A DNA stretch of 64,000 nt from Cruorifilaria tuberocauda. Lineage: Eukaryota; Nematoda; Chromadorea; Rhabditida; Onchocercidae. This document shows, one piece after another, positions 43,401 through 56,481 of this stretch. Location of the stretch: assembly GCA_013365365.1 (NCBI GenBank), contig JABVXU010000087.1:62001-126000 (forward strand), written 5' to 3'. How positions within the stretch are numbered: the first letter of the stretch is position 1; each line of letters begins with the position of its first letter. Made by a program: the position numbers and the translations under genes. The notes below the pieces were generated by a model. It did no database searches. It was given only the letters and a program-made list of their open reading frames with translations, and had not been told where the DNA came from.

Positions 43401-46400
43401 TGAATAATTTTTGGTAAGTAACTATTCAGAATTTAAAATACTAAAAAATTACAGGGTATGACATTTTCACATATTACAAATCGTGAAGGTACTAATCGTC
43501 GATCACGTTACATAAAAGATTCGGAGAAGAATGTAGAACGCCATCTGAATCGTACGTTACGCGCAAATATAGCAGCAATGCGTCGACAAGCTGATTCTTA
43601 TCTTACAGAGGCTAATTGGACCGTTGTCAATGAGCAAATTGAAGCTAACGTTTTCAAAGTAAGTTTTTTGAACATATATATATATTCCTAAAAACAGAAG
43701 ACAAATTTACTTTTCAAGTATTGAAGATCGTTTTAAGCTTTTATATATATCATCATTCTCGGTATGTCCTCCCCATACAAAAGTGACTGATCTATGATTT
43801 TCAGGGCTTTGCAAGTGATGTCGGACAATATTCACGAGTGCAGACCAGCATGTATGATGAATCGGTGAAAAGTATTGATAGTCAGTCGGTGGATGAGTCA
43901 CTTCTTATGGTGTGTAATGTGTTTTCATTTTTCTACTCCATTTTGTCTATATAAGAGTTCCTTTTAAATTTTATCCATTTCGAAAGTATAATCTACTGAA
44001 ATCTTTCATACTTGACCACAAGTTACCAGTGATTTCTCAATATAATCTTTTTTATTGGAATTAAGTACTAAGACAAATGACTTAAATTCCTGAACTGTAG
44101 AAGAAGGACGACAGTGACGTTTGTACAGGATACTATAGCATCCTTCTTGCTCGAGTATATAGCCTTTGGACTCTGGGCGCGATTTCCGGACGTGCAGCGC
44201 ATTTAGTAATCGACCTCTTGGAACATGGTGTTGACGAAGGAAAGTTAACGTTAGATGATTTCTGCGAGCATTTGAATTCAGCCGATAACAAGTGGTACCA
44301 TCATGTCGAATTAAAGATCCTCACAGTGTTGCGGGTTATATCTTAAAAAACTACTTTAAGAACAGGAATATTCGTCGTACTTTAGAGGGGATAAAATAAT
44401 TTTTGAAATATTGTCTTAGATACAATAGAATATCTCATTGAATTTTTAATATCAATTATATAATTTCATTTTCATTAAATGATTTATCATTATGATATCA
44501 AAATATACCTAACTCAACTCTTCAAATTTTTAGTGCTGGATTGATACGGACACAAAACTGAACCGTCTAAATTGGACGGGAATTCCATTCTTGCCTTATC
44601 CAATTCCCACTAATATTTCGATTTTGAAACCGGTCCGATCTTTGGAATGGTACGAGTTTAGCGATAAAAACCAAATTAATTCCTATCTTTGCTTCGTTAA
44701 TTAAGAATTATTATTTAATATGCTTATCTTATATGCGTAATCGTCTGTTATGAGCTATTTCCTCAGCAATTATTTCCATTCGCGTTCTACATTTGTTCTG
44801 AATTAACTTTTTTAAATTGAAGGTGGTGCATATTTTCTGCACTTTTGGCTATAATTCAGTCAATTTTGATTGCATTTGTTATTTTCTGGCAACCAACAGT
44901 TGGAACTGATGTCAGCTATTCAGTTCTGATGTTCACATTCCTGAGTGCTTTCATTTTTTTTGTTGAAGAAGTGGTACATTTTCATCGATTACGGAAACCA
45001 GCATATCGATTGGTTGGTTTGCTAGTCAAGTTATTTATCAATTTTCTATGCTAACTTCATCCTAAAAGGTATCTTAAAATCCTAAAAGTGAAAATTGCTG
45101 GAATCTGAGTCACATTACAACCAACCAACCAACATATAACCATGAATATTATCTGTTCAAAGAGTAATATTAACTAACTTCGTCAAGTTTTTACAGTTCC
45201 TAGAGGCAGTTAAAACCAATGATTTTAGGAATTAGATCGTCTAGATATGCGCTGCTTTCAAAGTATCAATCGGATTACTATCGAGTTCATCCTATTTCTT
45301 ATTTATATATCTCTAATTGTCGGTATCTGCATCGTCTTATCAGTTATATTGGCCAAATATCCGAATGGTTCATGCATACAAGATAACGGACAGTGGAGAG
45401 TATTACGTTAGCATTATCAATTCACCTTAGCTTTCTGGTTCTTTCGAGTTCCTCTATATTTAAAGAGAAAGAAAACATCCAGAGAAACTCAATTTGATAA
45501 GCAATAAATCTCTCGTCTTTTGCATAAAGAATATAATATTTTAATCACTCCTTCAGTGTCTTTTCAGCACATTCACTATGTCTGTTTCAATCGTCTAAAC
45601 TATATTTAAAAAATTGTTTTCAATTTACCAATATTTTATTGTAATATTATTCTGAAATCCTGATACCTTTAAATCCTTTTTTCTCTTTCTCTTTTTCTCA
45701 TTTTCGTATTTTCAGGTGTATGCAATATGATGCGTTTTATACTTCTTTCATTTTTGGTACTTTTGACACTTTTGAAAATTGTACGCATCACACCACTCTT
45801 CATTTTCACTCTTCATGAATCATTGTATATTGCTGGCGTATGTGCTATTTGTTATCTGCTTCAATCTATATGTTACCAGTTGCTTTTGCTTCTATTCTTA
45901 CATCAATTTGTATTTTATGAAATAGTTAATTTATTTCAGCTTCTACGTGTACGTATTCAGCTCTCAGCACTTTATTTTCTTCAATTCTTGCTCAGTCAAC
46001 CACCAGCAAAATTTACGTTTTTTCCGGGTGATTCCTACCATGTAGCATTAGGAGAACAAAAGCATTTGAACAAAATTGTGGACGCGCTGATCCGGAAAGC
46101 AATGAAAAAAAATAAAGAAGTGCTTGATTTAATTACTGTCATTAAGACTAAACAAGCCATTCGAATGGCTGCACAAACACTCGAGCACACTATTGTTGAT
46201 TTGCAAAAGTTAGTAGAAATTACTATTTCATAAGGAACCAATTTTTAACGTATTAATTTTCGAAGTTTATAAATATGAAGAAGTAGAGATAACCATAATA
46301 ATCAATAACCAAGTCCGAAAGCTTTGAAAAACTTTTATATCCTAAAAATCTAATCAAGCTTCTAATCATGTGTAAATTACACGAACAATTCTATGCTCAA

Positions 46401-49400
46401 GAGCCTCCTTTTCATTAAATTAATTTCAAACTCTCGAAATTAAAATACTCATGAATTCAATGCGTAGCGATTTCCATTGCAGGCAAGGATTTTTGCACCA
46501 CGAATCAATGCAGCAGTGGGAACGCTCTTTGAATCGTTTGCGTGGTCGTGGTGAACGTCTAATTAATTCTCCAGATCCGAGTTACCAGGATGCTCTGGAA
46601 TCCGTACATTGGATTCAAGCTATTGATAATCAAAAAAGGCACGACTTGATGGATAAATTGGTCAAATACCTTGAAACCCAATCAGGAATTGAACAGCCAA
46701 GTGGCCAATTGGTTCAAACATTCGGGAAGACAATGTATTTCATCAGGAAGGGTATTTGCAAGTTGGTTATCTATCTCTCTTTGTTTTTCTTCTCTATAAA
46801 CTTAACTGACTATCTTTAACTAATTGTTTGATTTCAGCATTATTATTGATAGATATGATTGTTAATTATAGAGTAACCGAAATGACATTGTCGAGACGAG
46901 GAAGAGAGCATAAGCATGATTATTATGTATATCAGGGACGCTTTGTCGGGGAGCGGAATTTATTGGATAAAAATGATTTCGTTTGTTTTCTCTTGCCAAA
47001 AATTCTTCAATATTTCGAAACTTCAATGAAAAGATCTTTTGATGAAATGAAGGGATCGATAAATCTAATGCAAACTTTGAAAACCAATTGTTCAAAATTT
47101 TTAATTTCGCTTAGTGTAGGACCGATTAGACTTTAAAATTGGGGTAAAAAAAGCTTGCCATGGAATTAGTATAAATTTTCGTGTTTTCATAAGTGTTAAA
47201 TTAGAAATTTCTCTGCTTCTGGTTAAAAAATATCTTCAGAAAATAATTGTGTTCTTTATTAAATCTTTTTAGCAATTCTTGCAATTTAATCATTTTTTTC
47301 TTTTAGCGACGCGAATCAGTGAAAAAACCCAAAGTGGAATATCGAACATCGACTGATTGTATATTGATTAAGGTTGATGAAGATACGATGGATATTATTC
47401 GCTCTTTTGATAGTTCAATCATAAGGACAATATCGCGGAGGGAGCAAACACGACGACTTATTTATGAACTAAAGGAACAACATGAATCGTCTGTTTTTTA
47501 CTTTCATGAATTGATAATAATTTGCGTAGCTTATCATATTTGTTATATTAGTTTACTGGAGAGGGAAAGGATATATTGTCTCTAGTTGGAATAATATTTT
47601 TGAAATGAAAAATTTGATGAAATATATGCTCATCATATCTAGATTTACCTTAAAATTATCAAAATTTGATTTATAGGAATCCATATATCAAATTAATTAA
47701 AACTAAAATAATGTTGGGTGATATTGCTGCAGTTTCGCCCTAATAACACTGGATGAATTCGAAAAATTGTACTCTAAACATGGATATTCGGTGGGTGGTC
47801 GAATAGACATTGAAGTAGGGATTGGGAGGAAGCTTATCATCGGGTTCCGTGCGATGATTGTTGCTTTGAAACCTTCAACGAGTTTGGATGACCATTATCA
47901 TATTCTGGGACCAGCTGTTGTAACTCTAAAACCTGTTGGTGAAGATGTAAGATTCTTTTATTCGTGATAATATCGCGGGAAATTTAAAGTAGACAATATA
48001 GATGATAAGTAATCCCGGAAAAAGTTAAGCCGTTTAAAACTCAGAAAACAGTACATTTTTTAGGAAGGAATGTTAGTCCTTATTGATAATGAGCGAAGTG
48101 CCGATCAACCAACTTTGGATGTAGAAAGTAATATATCGTTAGAAACTGAAACGGAAGAGCCAGACAAGATGTCAAGGAAAAAGGTTAGTGCTAAAATATG
48201 TTCTATTGACCGTTCTCCTTTGGTAAAATCTTTAGTAGATCTCTGAAATTTTTATGGAAAAAATATTTTTCAAATTTACAGGGCAGTATCAAGAAAAGAA
48301 TTATATCAACAGCTTCCAGGACTGCGGTAATGACTCACATTCAACTAACTGTATTGAGCTGACGGTAGTATACTGATGAATTAATTATAGATTAGACATT
48401 TGCATGGGAAAAGCATGGAAATATGAACTTATTAAAATATCAAAAGAAGTTTTAGAATGCATTTTTAGTGATTCTACAAAATTAAACTGCTTCATTTAGA
48501 CAACGCTTCCGATCTTTTTGGAGAAAGCTAAATCATCACTCGGAGAATTAGAAAAGGTAAAACTGAAATTAATTAGATCAGTTTCTTTGGTATGCAAATG
48601 CGAATTTTATGAACATGATAATAAGTGATTGCCTCATGTTTCGCAACTCCATTAAGACAATGATAAGATTAGTGCAGAATTGTTTACAACAGAAACATTC
48701 ATCAAACAAATTTAAAGTGAAAATATATTGGATGGTTGCATTCTCATCTGAAGTATGGCTTTTTTCAGGTTAAAATGGAAGCAAAAAAAATACAACCAAC
48801 TTCGGAACGCACTCAAATGACGGGGAAGACAGAAGCGAAATCTGTAACGCAAATATCATTATTAGATGTAGCGAGAAGGAAGATATTAGAAACACAATCG
48901 GAGGAGGATAGTGGGAATCAAAGGAATCAACAGAAAAGTTTAGAAACTGCCGCAAAATTGAAAAAAACGATGGAAAAATCTATGCAACAGTACTTAGCAG
49001 CTCAGCACACTCAGGAAGAAAAATTCACAAGCACAAGTATTAAAAGTTCCAGTAGTGAAGGTATCAGAATCTATCTAATTTCAATATCGAAATATTCAGT
49101 CATTACAAGCATCGCTGTAAAAGTTGTTTTTTTGAATTGATGTTTGAGCAATTTAAAAATCGTAGCATTTAATCGAGTTTTTTATATCGGTGCTAACTAA
49201 TCATTCAAATTAGTTTTGGTTTTGATGCTAAAATTACTTTTCATTCCCCAAATGGATCCATCAAATATTTACCAAACTTTTTTAATATCTCAAACTTATA
49301 TCGATTGTGAAAGTTAAATGAACAATGTCAGGAATAATACATCGTTTCTAATATGCTAAAATACGTATGCCTACTTATGAGCTATTTTTTCAGCTCCAGC

Positions 49401-49407
49401 AAAGTGA
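40404..49407 (+). CDS. SLC9C (sperm NHE)-like Na+/H+ exchanger
   Basis: Predicted plasma-membrane cation/proton exchanger. Exons closing in phase: 40404-40543, 40891-40984, 41094-41270, 41850-42017, 42104-42259, 42443-42555, 42750-42882, 43064-43357, 43455-43658, 43805-43909, 44101-44334, 44534-44649, 44823-45012 and 45229-about 45405, then further exons to a stop at 49405-49407. Exchanger core: LLPLLIFESAVKSN, GSILAATDPVAVVAILEDIG, VEGESLLNDGLSIFVYQIL (the ND motif of NHEs) and LAYGGLKGALALLLVHEF. Four later hydrophobic segments (from WWCIFSALLAIIQSIL to LKIVRITPLF) resemble the SLC9C voltage-sensor region. VIKTKQAIRMAAQTLEHTI fits the following helical linker. Exons near 46480-47580 resemble a cyclic-nucleotide-binding fold (YYVYQGRFVGERNLLDK, RTSTDCILIKVDEDTMDI). 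The tail (48760-49050) is charged and likely disordered. Downstream exon joins are approximate; two adjacent genes cannot be excluded. Confidence 0.72.
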
Positions 49408-50368
49408 CCATCTATCAGAAAAAAAAGAAATTGGAATCAGTTACTAGGAATCAAAGAATTATGCATATGTTTTGAATTTTTAGTTCTAGAAAATTTGTTA
49501 TTGTATGGAAGCTTCAAATTTTAATATATAAAAAAGAATCGAATTTGATTTTCCGAAATCACATTAACTGACTCTATCTGTTAAGTACTAACAGAACTGT
49601 ATGTTTCCTTAACTGGTTTTATAACAGTGCTCTGGTGCATTCGAACTTAAGATAGTATTTAAAGTTAATCTACCGATGAATTCTCACGAAATCCTTTTTT
49701 TTTTCATGAATTACGTTAAATAAACGTATTTCCTATTAGCAATATGCAAGATATATATTTCTATCATACAAAGTTATACATTGTTCGGTCTTAAATGTCA
49801 GCACATAAGCGAAACGATCTATCTTGTAAGCACATTGAATCTTTAAAATCTTTTCGCTCTAAATTCATGATAAATTGAACAATATTAAAAGCAAAATGTC
49901 AAGGGTTAAAATTTGCTAGTATGTCATGACTGAATTTATGATATTGTAAAAAGTTCTCTTCCTTACGAAATTTTAAACCTCAGCTTATGAGAAAGAATTA
50001 AATACTGCAAAAAATTCCAAAATATACTATGCATAATTACTGGATTTCATTAAACGAAATTTTGAGCTGAAAATTAATAAAAATGTCAGTCAAAAATGAT
50101 AGTATCTAATTTATCGGGCGGACCACATAATTTTGTTAACCGAAAACTTCTCCGGAACTTCGAGAAAGAATTATTCCAGTGAAAGACTAGAATTGGAAAT
50201 GCTCTATCTAAATTTGACTTATATTTTGGTTTAGGTTAATCATTTATTTTTATGATATTTAAATGTTTGAGAGAGAGGATGGAAAGAAATTATGATGATA
50301 AATTACACGAAATTGTGATATTTCTAATTGGCCGACAACATTTGCAATCTGATTGATAGTATTCCAAT
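49408..50368. other. Convergent intergenic region, no gene seen
   Basis: Just under 1 kb between the stops of the SLC9C-like gene (plus) and the BRICHOS gene (minus). It should hold both 3' untranslated regions. No coding or RNA gene was recognised. Confidence 0.5.
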
Positions 50369-53300
50369 TCATCTTCCTGTCAAACTCCCTTGTTTATTCG
50401 ATGAAAATTTTGGGTAGGACCAATGTCCACCTCGACCGTCAGGTGTCGATTGATATCTTTCCCACTCAGGAATATGAAGTCGGAAACAGTCCAGACGTCT
50501 GATGCCAATACTTATGTCATCCTTATACTTTTGCAGTCGCTGAATAGCGTAATTCGGTAAACAGAAGTCGTAGCAATTCGAGCAACTTGAATCTAGAATA
50601 TGTAAAATATCATTTAAGATATTATAATTATTTATAATAAGAAGTATCGCTGATATATCTAAATATATAGAAAAAAGAGAATGGATAGATGTTTCAATTA
50701 GATATGGAGAATTAAGAACTTTAATAGTGAACAAATACCGTATCAAAAAACTTGAATCTTGAATAACCTCTTGTATAGACTGTATGCTTCAATAAATACC
50801 ATTTTGCATTTTGACAATTATCAATTTTATTCGTAAATTTACGTTCTGCATTTTTCGTATCGATTACTTCAGCGTGGTACTGCCAGTATTCTTGCCATCC
50901 ATATTCCGAATAAATCTTAAATGATCAACGAGAAGTCCTTTCTTTTAATTGTGAATTGAAATGAAAAGAAGCTCATCACCATCAACGAATATACCGAATG
51001 ATGGACAAATTTTCAATAGAATTTTCCAAAAGTAAAGAACTGTTATTGTATTTAAATTATTTGAAATTAACAAAATTTCATTTGTTTATTCAGAAGTAGG
51101 CAAAAATATAAATCAATAACCTCAGAGGTTACAGACGAAAGTGCATCACGAAGAGCTGAGATATTTGGAATAGCGGAGCGATCAAGCGGCACTAGAAAGC
51201 ATGCGAAATGTCTACCAGTGCTATCACTGAGCGCGTGATCCGCTACTGCTATATAACCCTGTAAATTTCAGCAAATCCGGTTAATAAACTGAAGACCGAA
51301 GTGCAATAATTGGCAGAAAATAAATAAAGAATAAAAAATATACCGTATCGAAATCGATAACACTGAACGAGTTGCTTCTAAATGGGACGTTGCCGATCAG
51401 TTCGAAGTGAACTTGTGATGAACTGTAGAAGATGATATGAAGTAGACTGGGAATCTGATTATTGACAGTGCCGGGCGCATGATGCTGGCACTTCTCGCAT
51501 ATCGGTGGATATAAGGATAACGTTCGTACCTGAATTTCTTTGTTTTCATTATGTTCTAACAGCAATGAAAATAGCTTTGAAATTTAAGCATCTAAAAGAG
51601 ATTAATAAAACTAATAAAACAGTAGAAATATTGCAAAGCTCACTATTGCTTCTATGCTTAAGAGCGAAATAATCAATGTGTTGAACATGATCACTTCAAA
51701 TAACTGTAAAATTTAGTGATCATTTTGTTGTTTTTGTATAGGAATTATTGATAAATTCTGATGACAAAAGATTTTTCTTTCTTTTTTTGTTGTTTCAAAA
51801 TCGTTTTATATTAAGAAAACAAAATTATTTTATTGATAAAATAGTTCGAACTATTCGAAAAAATGCATCTTGGAAAATTTTATCAGTAGAAATATCATTG
51901 CCGGAAATATTACTTACCGAATAAGAGCCAAATAAAGCGTTTAGTACAATACCGAGTAAAATGAAAAATAAAGTGAGAAGGAATAAAAATAATGACAAAA
52001 GGCAAATTAAACGAGGCGTACACGTCATATTCCTGAAAAAATTTCTTTTAATATTTTAAACATTCGTAAGAACTGACTCAGAATAACCTTCCCCTGCAGA
52101 TTTGCTGTTCGCAAATAAAAGGAGTGCTTATTTTACTTATAACTCATTGATCTTCTCTTCTAGGAGGTAACTTCAAGGACCTTGCTCTGAAAAGCATCTC
52201 CCTCACAAATTGTACCACTCGTTCCCACACAGTGAGCAGCTCGTCGCCTGATTCCAAAGGAGATTTTGTGAAACCGGCAATTAATGAGGCGTCTGATCGC
52301 GGCTGTAATTTCAAACTGTTTCAAAATTTAAATATTTCTGATCAGCAATATCTTTTAGTATTTACGCATTCAGTAAAAAGTAATGTTTCAACATACCGCA
52401 TAAACATCAGCTGAATCATCCTGCTGTCCCATTTGCATACGTTTGTAGCTGTCCTTTCGAGAGAGTTTACTAAAACAGGCTATATTTCTAGATTCGGATG
52501 AAACTGGACTGAAACAAGAAGAAATTAAAACACTTAAACTGTGGCCCAAAAGAAGATATCTTTGAAGTTGCTTAAAAAATTATTTGCAACGACTGTTCAA
52601 AAAGAATCTACGTATGATTTAATCACATATATTGTAAAAATAATGATATTTTTACAATCATTATTACTATTTCATTATTACCATTTCTTACTGTTATTAA
52701 TATCATTATCAATAGCGCCCTTGTAAATTAAATTTATCAGTGTGTTAGTGTGAGTTAATAAAGTGAACACGGAGAAATCCTATTGCACATTTTTAATTAA
52801 GACGATGATAAGACTGATAAAGCCTTGCTTCGATATCGACGCAGTCAAGTCAAACAAATATGCATTATAAAATGTTTTCGTCATATCTTAACCGGACACG
52901 GGAATCTCTGTTCTGCAGTTATTCTTTATAGTTAATCAGGTAAATAAACCTCTCTGCCGGTAGAGTCCCAAGATGCTGCCAGGTTTCCGTTTTCTCGCCG
53001 GTCGATGAAGGCAGTGTGTAAATAGTTTTTTGATGATCAATTGCAGTACCCATTTCATTGGCCATCGACCTGAATTTATGCAGAATTACAATTTGTTTTC
53101 ATTTTCGAGACAGATTTTTCAATGTTTCAATTTTTATAGGAAAATATATAGAACCTTGTTGAGTCAAGGAAACCGACTTCCTTGTGACTAGATTTTAAGG
53201 ATGAGAAAATTCCGGAATGCGTTTCTTCGCTCCGTTCTTGAATCAACGTTGTCCGTTGATGTTCGACACTTCTATCACTGTGTATCCGTTGTTGATTTAG

Positions 53301-55171
53301 GCTTCGCTCTGTCTGCCGTATCGCCGATCCGTCACCTTGGATAAGACCTGTTCCATGCGTTTGCACTATTCGTGCACCGCCCTCTGAAGTAAGTTTTTTA
53401 AATATATATTTCATGAAATTAATTTAAAATGGAATCTAAGTTGAGATCTGAGCAATAATCGAATGACATTTGCAATGTTTTATAAATGCTAAAAATGTAT
53501 ATTTTAAAATCAGGCAAAAAATGAAATGCAATTTGATTTATTAAGAAAACTAAAAAGTATGCTGAAGGTAGCTAACCCGATGTATGAACCTCATGTACAT
53601 CATATCCATAAGAATGAATATTTGCGATAGAGCGATCCAAATTATCTGATAATCTGAGGTATGGTATTGATGCACTTGCTGATTCCATTTGACCACAGGG
53701 TGATATTCCTGGATTTTTCTCAGTCCTTTTAATCTTCCAAATCAAGAAAAATGTTTTATTCGTAGGATTGCAATGACATCAAATTGATGATAGGCTTGGG
53801 AATTTTAAACTCTTGCGGAGTAAAAACAAAGTAAATTATACAGCTCATGAGTGAAATCCGAATTACGAAGTACACGATCAATGTGTTTGATAAGAAATAG
53901 AAAAGAATTAGACGCTGTTGGAAACCGAATTTAATGAGTAAATATAGAACTTGAAAAAAAAATCAAGAAATTAGAATTACAGTAGAGAATTGGGCTTAAA
54001 TAAAAAGTATGATTAATAAATATGGTAGTGGAATAAAACAGCAAATGATAAATGTTTTTTCTCCTTGTCAAAGAAGCGGAAATGTAAGAGGTACAAGAGG
54101 TGAAGAGGTGCAATCATCGGTATGTGCAAGAGGTGAATTATCGGTGTCAACCGAAGAAATTGTTTACAACAGAGTGTAATAAATAACCAAGCAGATGATT
54201 AACCAAGTCAAACAAACAAAAAATTAGAAAAAACCACTGACATCCACAATATGAAAGCGGTTTTTTATGAACAAATCGTAAAATAAAGACTTCTCTCATC
54301 ATAACTTTTCCTTCTTTCTTTCGCCATCAAACTGAAGTGCAAGAGAAAAGAATGCACAAATTTAGTTCAGAATTCAATAAGATATAAAAATATGCAAACT
54401 TTTAAATTAAATCGACAATTCAGCATAAATTGTATAAGAGAGCTTTTCAAAATTTTCAATGAGCTCTTCATTTTGGTTCAGATGAAAGCCAAAATAAATT
54501 GAATATTTTTGTTTTTTTTGAAATATATTTGTTCTATCGAATTACACAGATAGAACTATTAATCATTAAGAAGTTCGAAAATTATTAGACCAAAAAATTT
54601 TTAATTTGTATGGAAAATAGGAATCAATTTTGATAAATAATAAAATGAAACAGCGTCATCGGCTTATTTGTTTGCATAGCTATTCATCTTAAGAATAATC
54701 CATTAAAGTACTAATAATACCTGATGTTTGCATAAAGGATGCATCCCTGCTGTAATCTCTTTCACCGGTTGCATAAAATCTGAAACGATAATTGATAAAA
54801 AGATATAAAAAATCAGAAAACGAAACAAAATTCAAAATTTCGAGGGAAATTTGGAGCGATAAATGATAGCTGAGAAAGAATTTGTATCAAACTCAATTAT
54901 AAGTTGTATACAAGAATGTTTTATCTTGGGAAAGTAACCTTCGTTCTGCCTCAGTAAGTGCAGATGAAGTTGGTTGTAAGGAATTCTGTGATGCGTGGTA
55001 AAAATCATAGATCGGTAATCCCTCATTGTATCGTCGGTCAATTGTTTCCGTTAGAATTTCTTGCACCGGAACATGCGAACCGCTAACACCAGGCAATCTA
55101 CGTGATTCGGTGACGTAGTGCTCTATGATCTCCTCTTGCTCAATTTTCTTCGTCGGGGACTCATAGTCCAT
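50369..55171 (-). CDS. Type II membrane protein with BRICHOS domain
   Basis: Twelve exons close in phase: 55171-54939, 54779-54721, 53708-53577, 53383-53155, 53069-52950, 52508-52397, 52302-52181, 52032-51918, 51529-51344, 51258-51121, 50915-50768 and 50592-50369, giving 605 residues. A long polar N-terminal tail (about 335 residues, presumably cytosolic) precedes one transmembrane helix in exon 52032-51918 (RLICLLSLFLFLLTLFFILL). The lumenal part shows the BRICHOS pattern: SFSVIDFDTGYIAVAD, a Cys in HFACFLVPLDRSAIPNISAL, and a Cys-rich C-terminal segment CSNCYDFCLP with a further RLDCFRLH. BRICHOS domains act as intramolecular chaperones for a following aggregation-prone segment. Nematodes have related uncharacterised BRICHOS proteins (the C. 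elegans C09F5.1 type, from memory). The specific role is unknown. Confidence 0.8.
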
Positions 55172-56385
55172 CTAGAAAGAATAAATCCATTCAAAAACTT
55201 AAGAAATGGATCACAATGATCATTTCAGCAACCAGATGTAAGAAGCTCGATTAATTTAAATTTGACAAGAATAATAAATGCAGATAGTGTGCTATAAATG
55301 TAATCTGTAATTCTTATTTAAAATGATGCCCGGGAATAGTGAATAGTGGAGAAGATAAAAGATAAAAGAATGATCAACACAGAAATAAAAAGCTTTTATA
55401 AGATAATAGATGTAGGATGATAGATTGGAAGGATTAGTAAAAATGTAATTTATAAACAAATACCAACAATGAAGAATGAAACTTAAAATGTAATATGAAT
55501 ACAGCAAATAATTCGGCTGTCAGCATGTCATCGATTTCCGATTCAAAATGCTAATGGTGATTATAATGTTGACAACAAAGTAGAAGTTGAAAGAACGATT
55601 TCACTCTGAACATGTCAATTTATTTTCGATATATGGGAAATTTATAAAAACAAAAATGCTAATTTTGTCATCAGTAAGTAGCTGTTTAACAGTTGTTTAT
55701 AAAGTAGAACTAAATTTTAACCTTAACCTATTTTTATCTGATCCGAAGCAATGCTGCCAGGTTTCTTTTTCCAACGAAGTGATTTAAATAGCTATAAGCA
55801 AATCGGGATGATAAAACGCGATTGTGCAAATTTCAATTTGCAAGACTTGTGGAAGTAATTGTATAAAGTTTGAGATATGATTTATTTGTTTAGTAAATTT
55901 GAAATCTTTTCTTTATACGTAAATTGGAAGGAAAAGATAAAATCAAAGATTCCAGAATTTGAAGAGCTTACAAAAAATCTTCGTCCCATCCAATGATTCA
56001 TACCTTGCCGATTGCTTGCTTAGAAATAAAGTTTCTGGAATGAATGATATATTCGATCATACATCATTAATCAGAATATTAATTCTTAAACAATCACACC
56101 AAGTGGCCATCTTCTGCAATCAGTCAAATGACTGGTATCACTATCATTATAGTGTTCATATACGATCAGCGACAGTCAACATTTCATTTTTGAAACTCTT
56201 TATAACTCTTATATTTTCATAATTTGTTTGTCATACGAGTTTTCAGTGAGTGAATGAAACATCGTTATCTGATAAGAATTAATTATTGGTAGGATCTGTC
56301 TCAGAAAAGTATCATCCATTTCCAACAACGCACGACGAATTCATATTTCAGTACCACTCTCAATAATCTGATATATCAGTGAAGT

Positions 56386-56481
56386 ATGCCATTAGGTGCC
56401 ATTATTATATTGACTGGTGTATTTATCCTAAGTGGCTATTTAAGCGGCTCCATCATCGAAAGAAGAATTTTGCAAGGATAA
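56386..56481 (+). CDS. Possible 31-residue transmembrane microprotein (speculative)
   Basis: An ATG-to-TAA frame encodes one hydrophobic helix (AIIILTGVFILSGYLSG) followed by a charged end (IIERRILQG). A CATATTTCAG acceptor-like site ends at 56350, 36 bases upstream, as expected for a trans-spliced leader. No family was recognised. Such a short frame is easily produced by chance in A+T-rich DNA. Confidence 0.15.
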   Translation: MPLGAIIILTGVFILSGYLSGSIIERRILQG

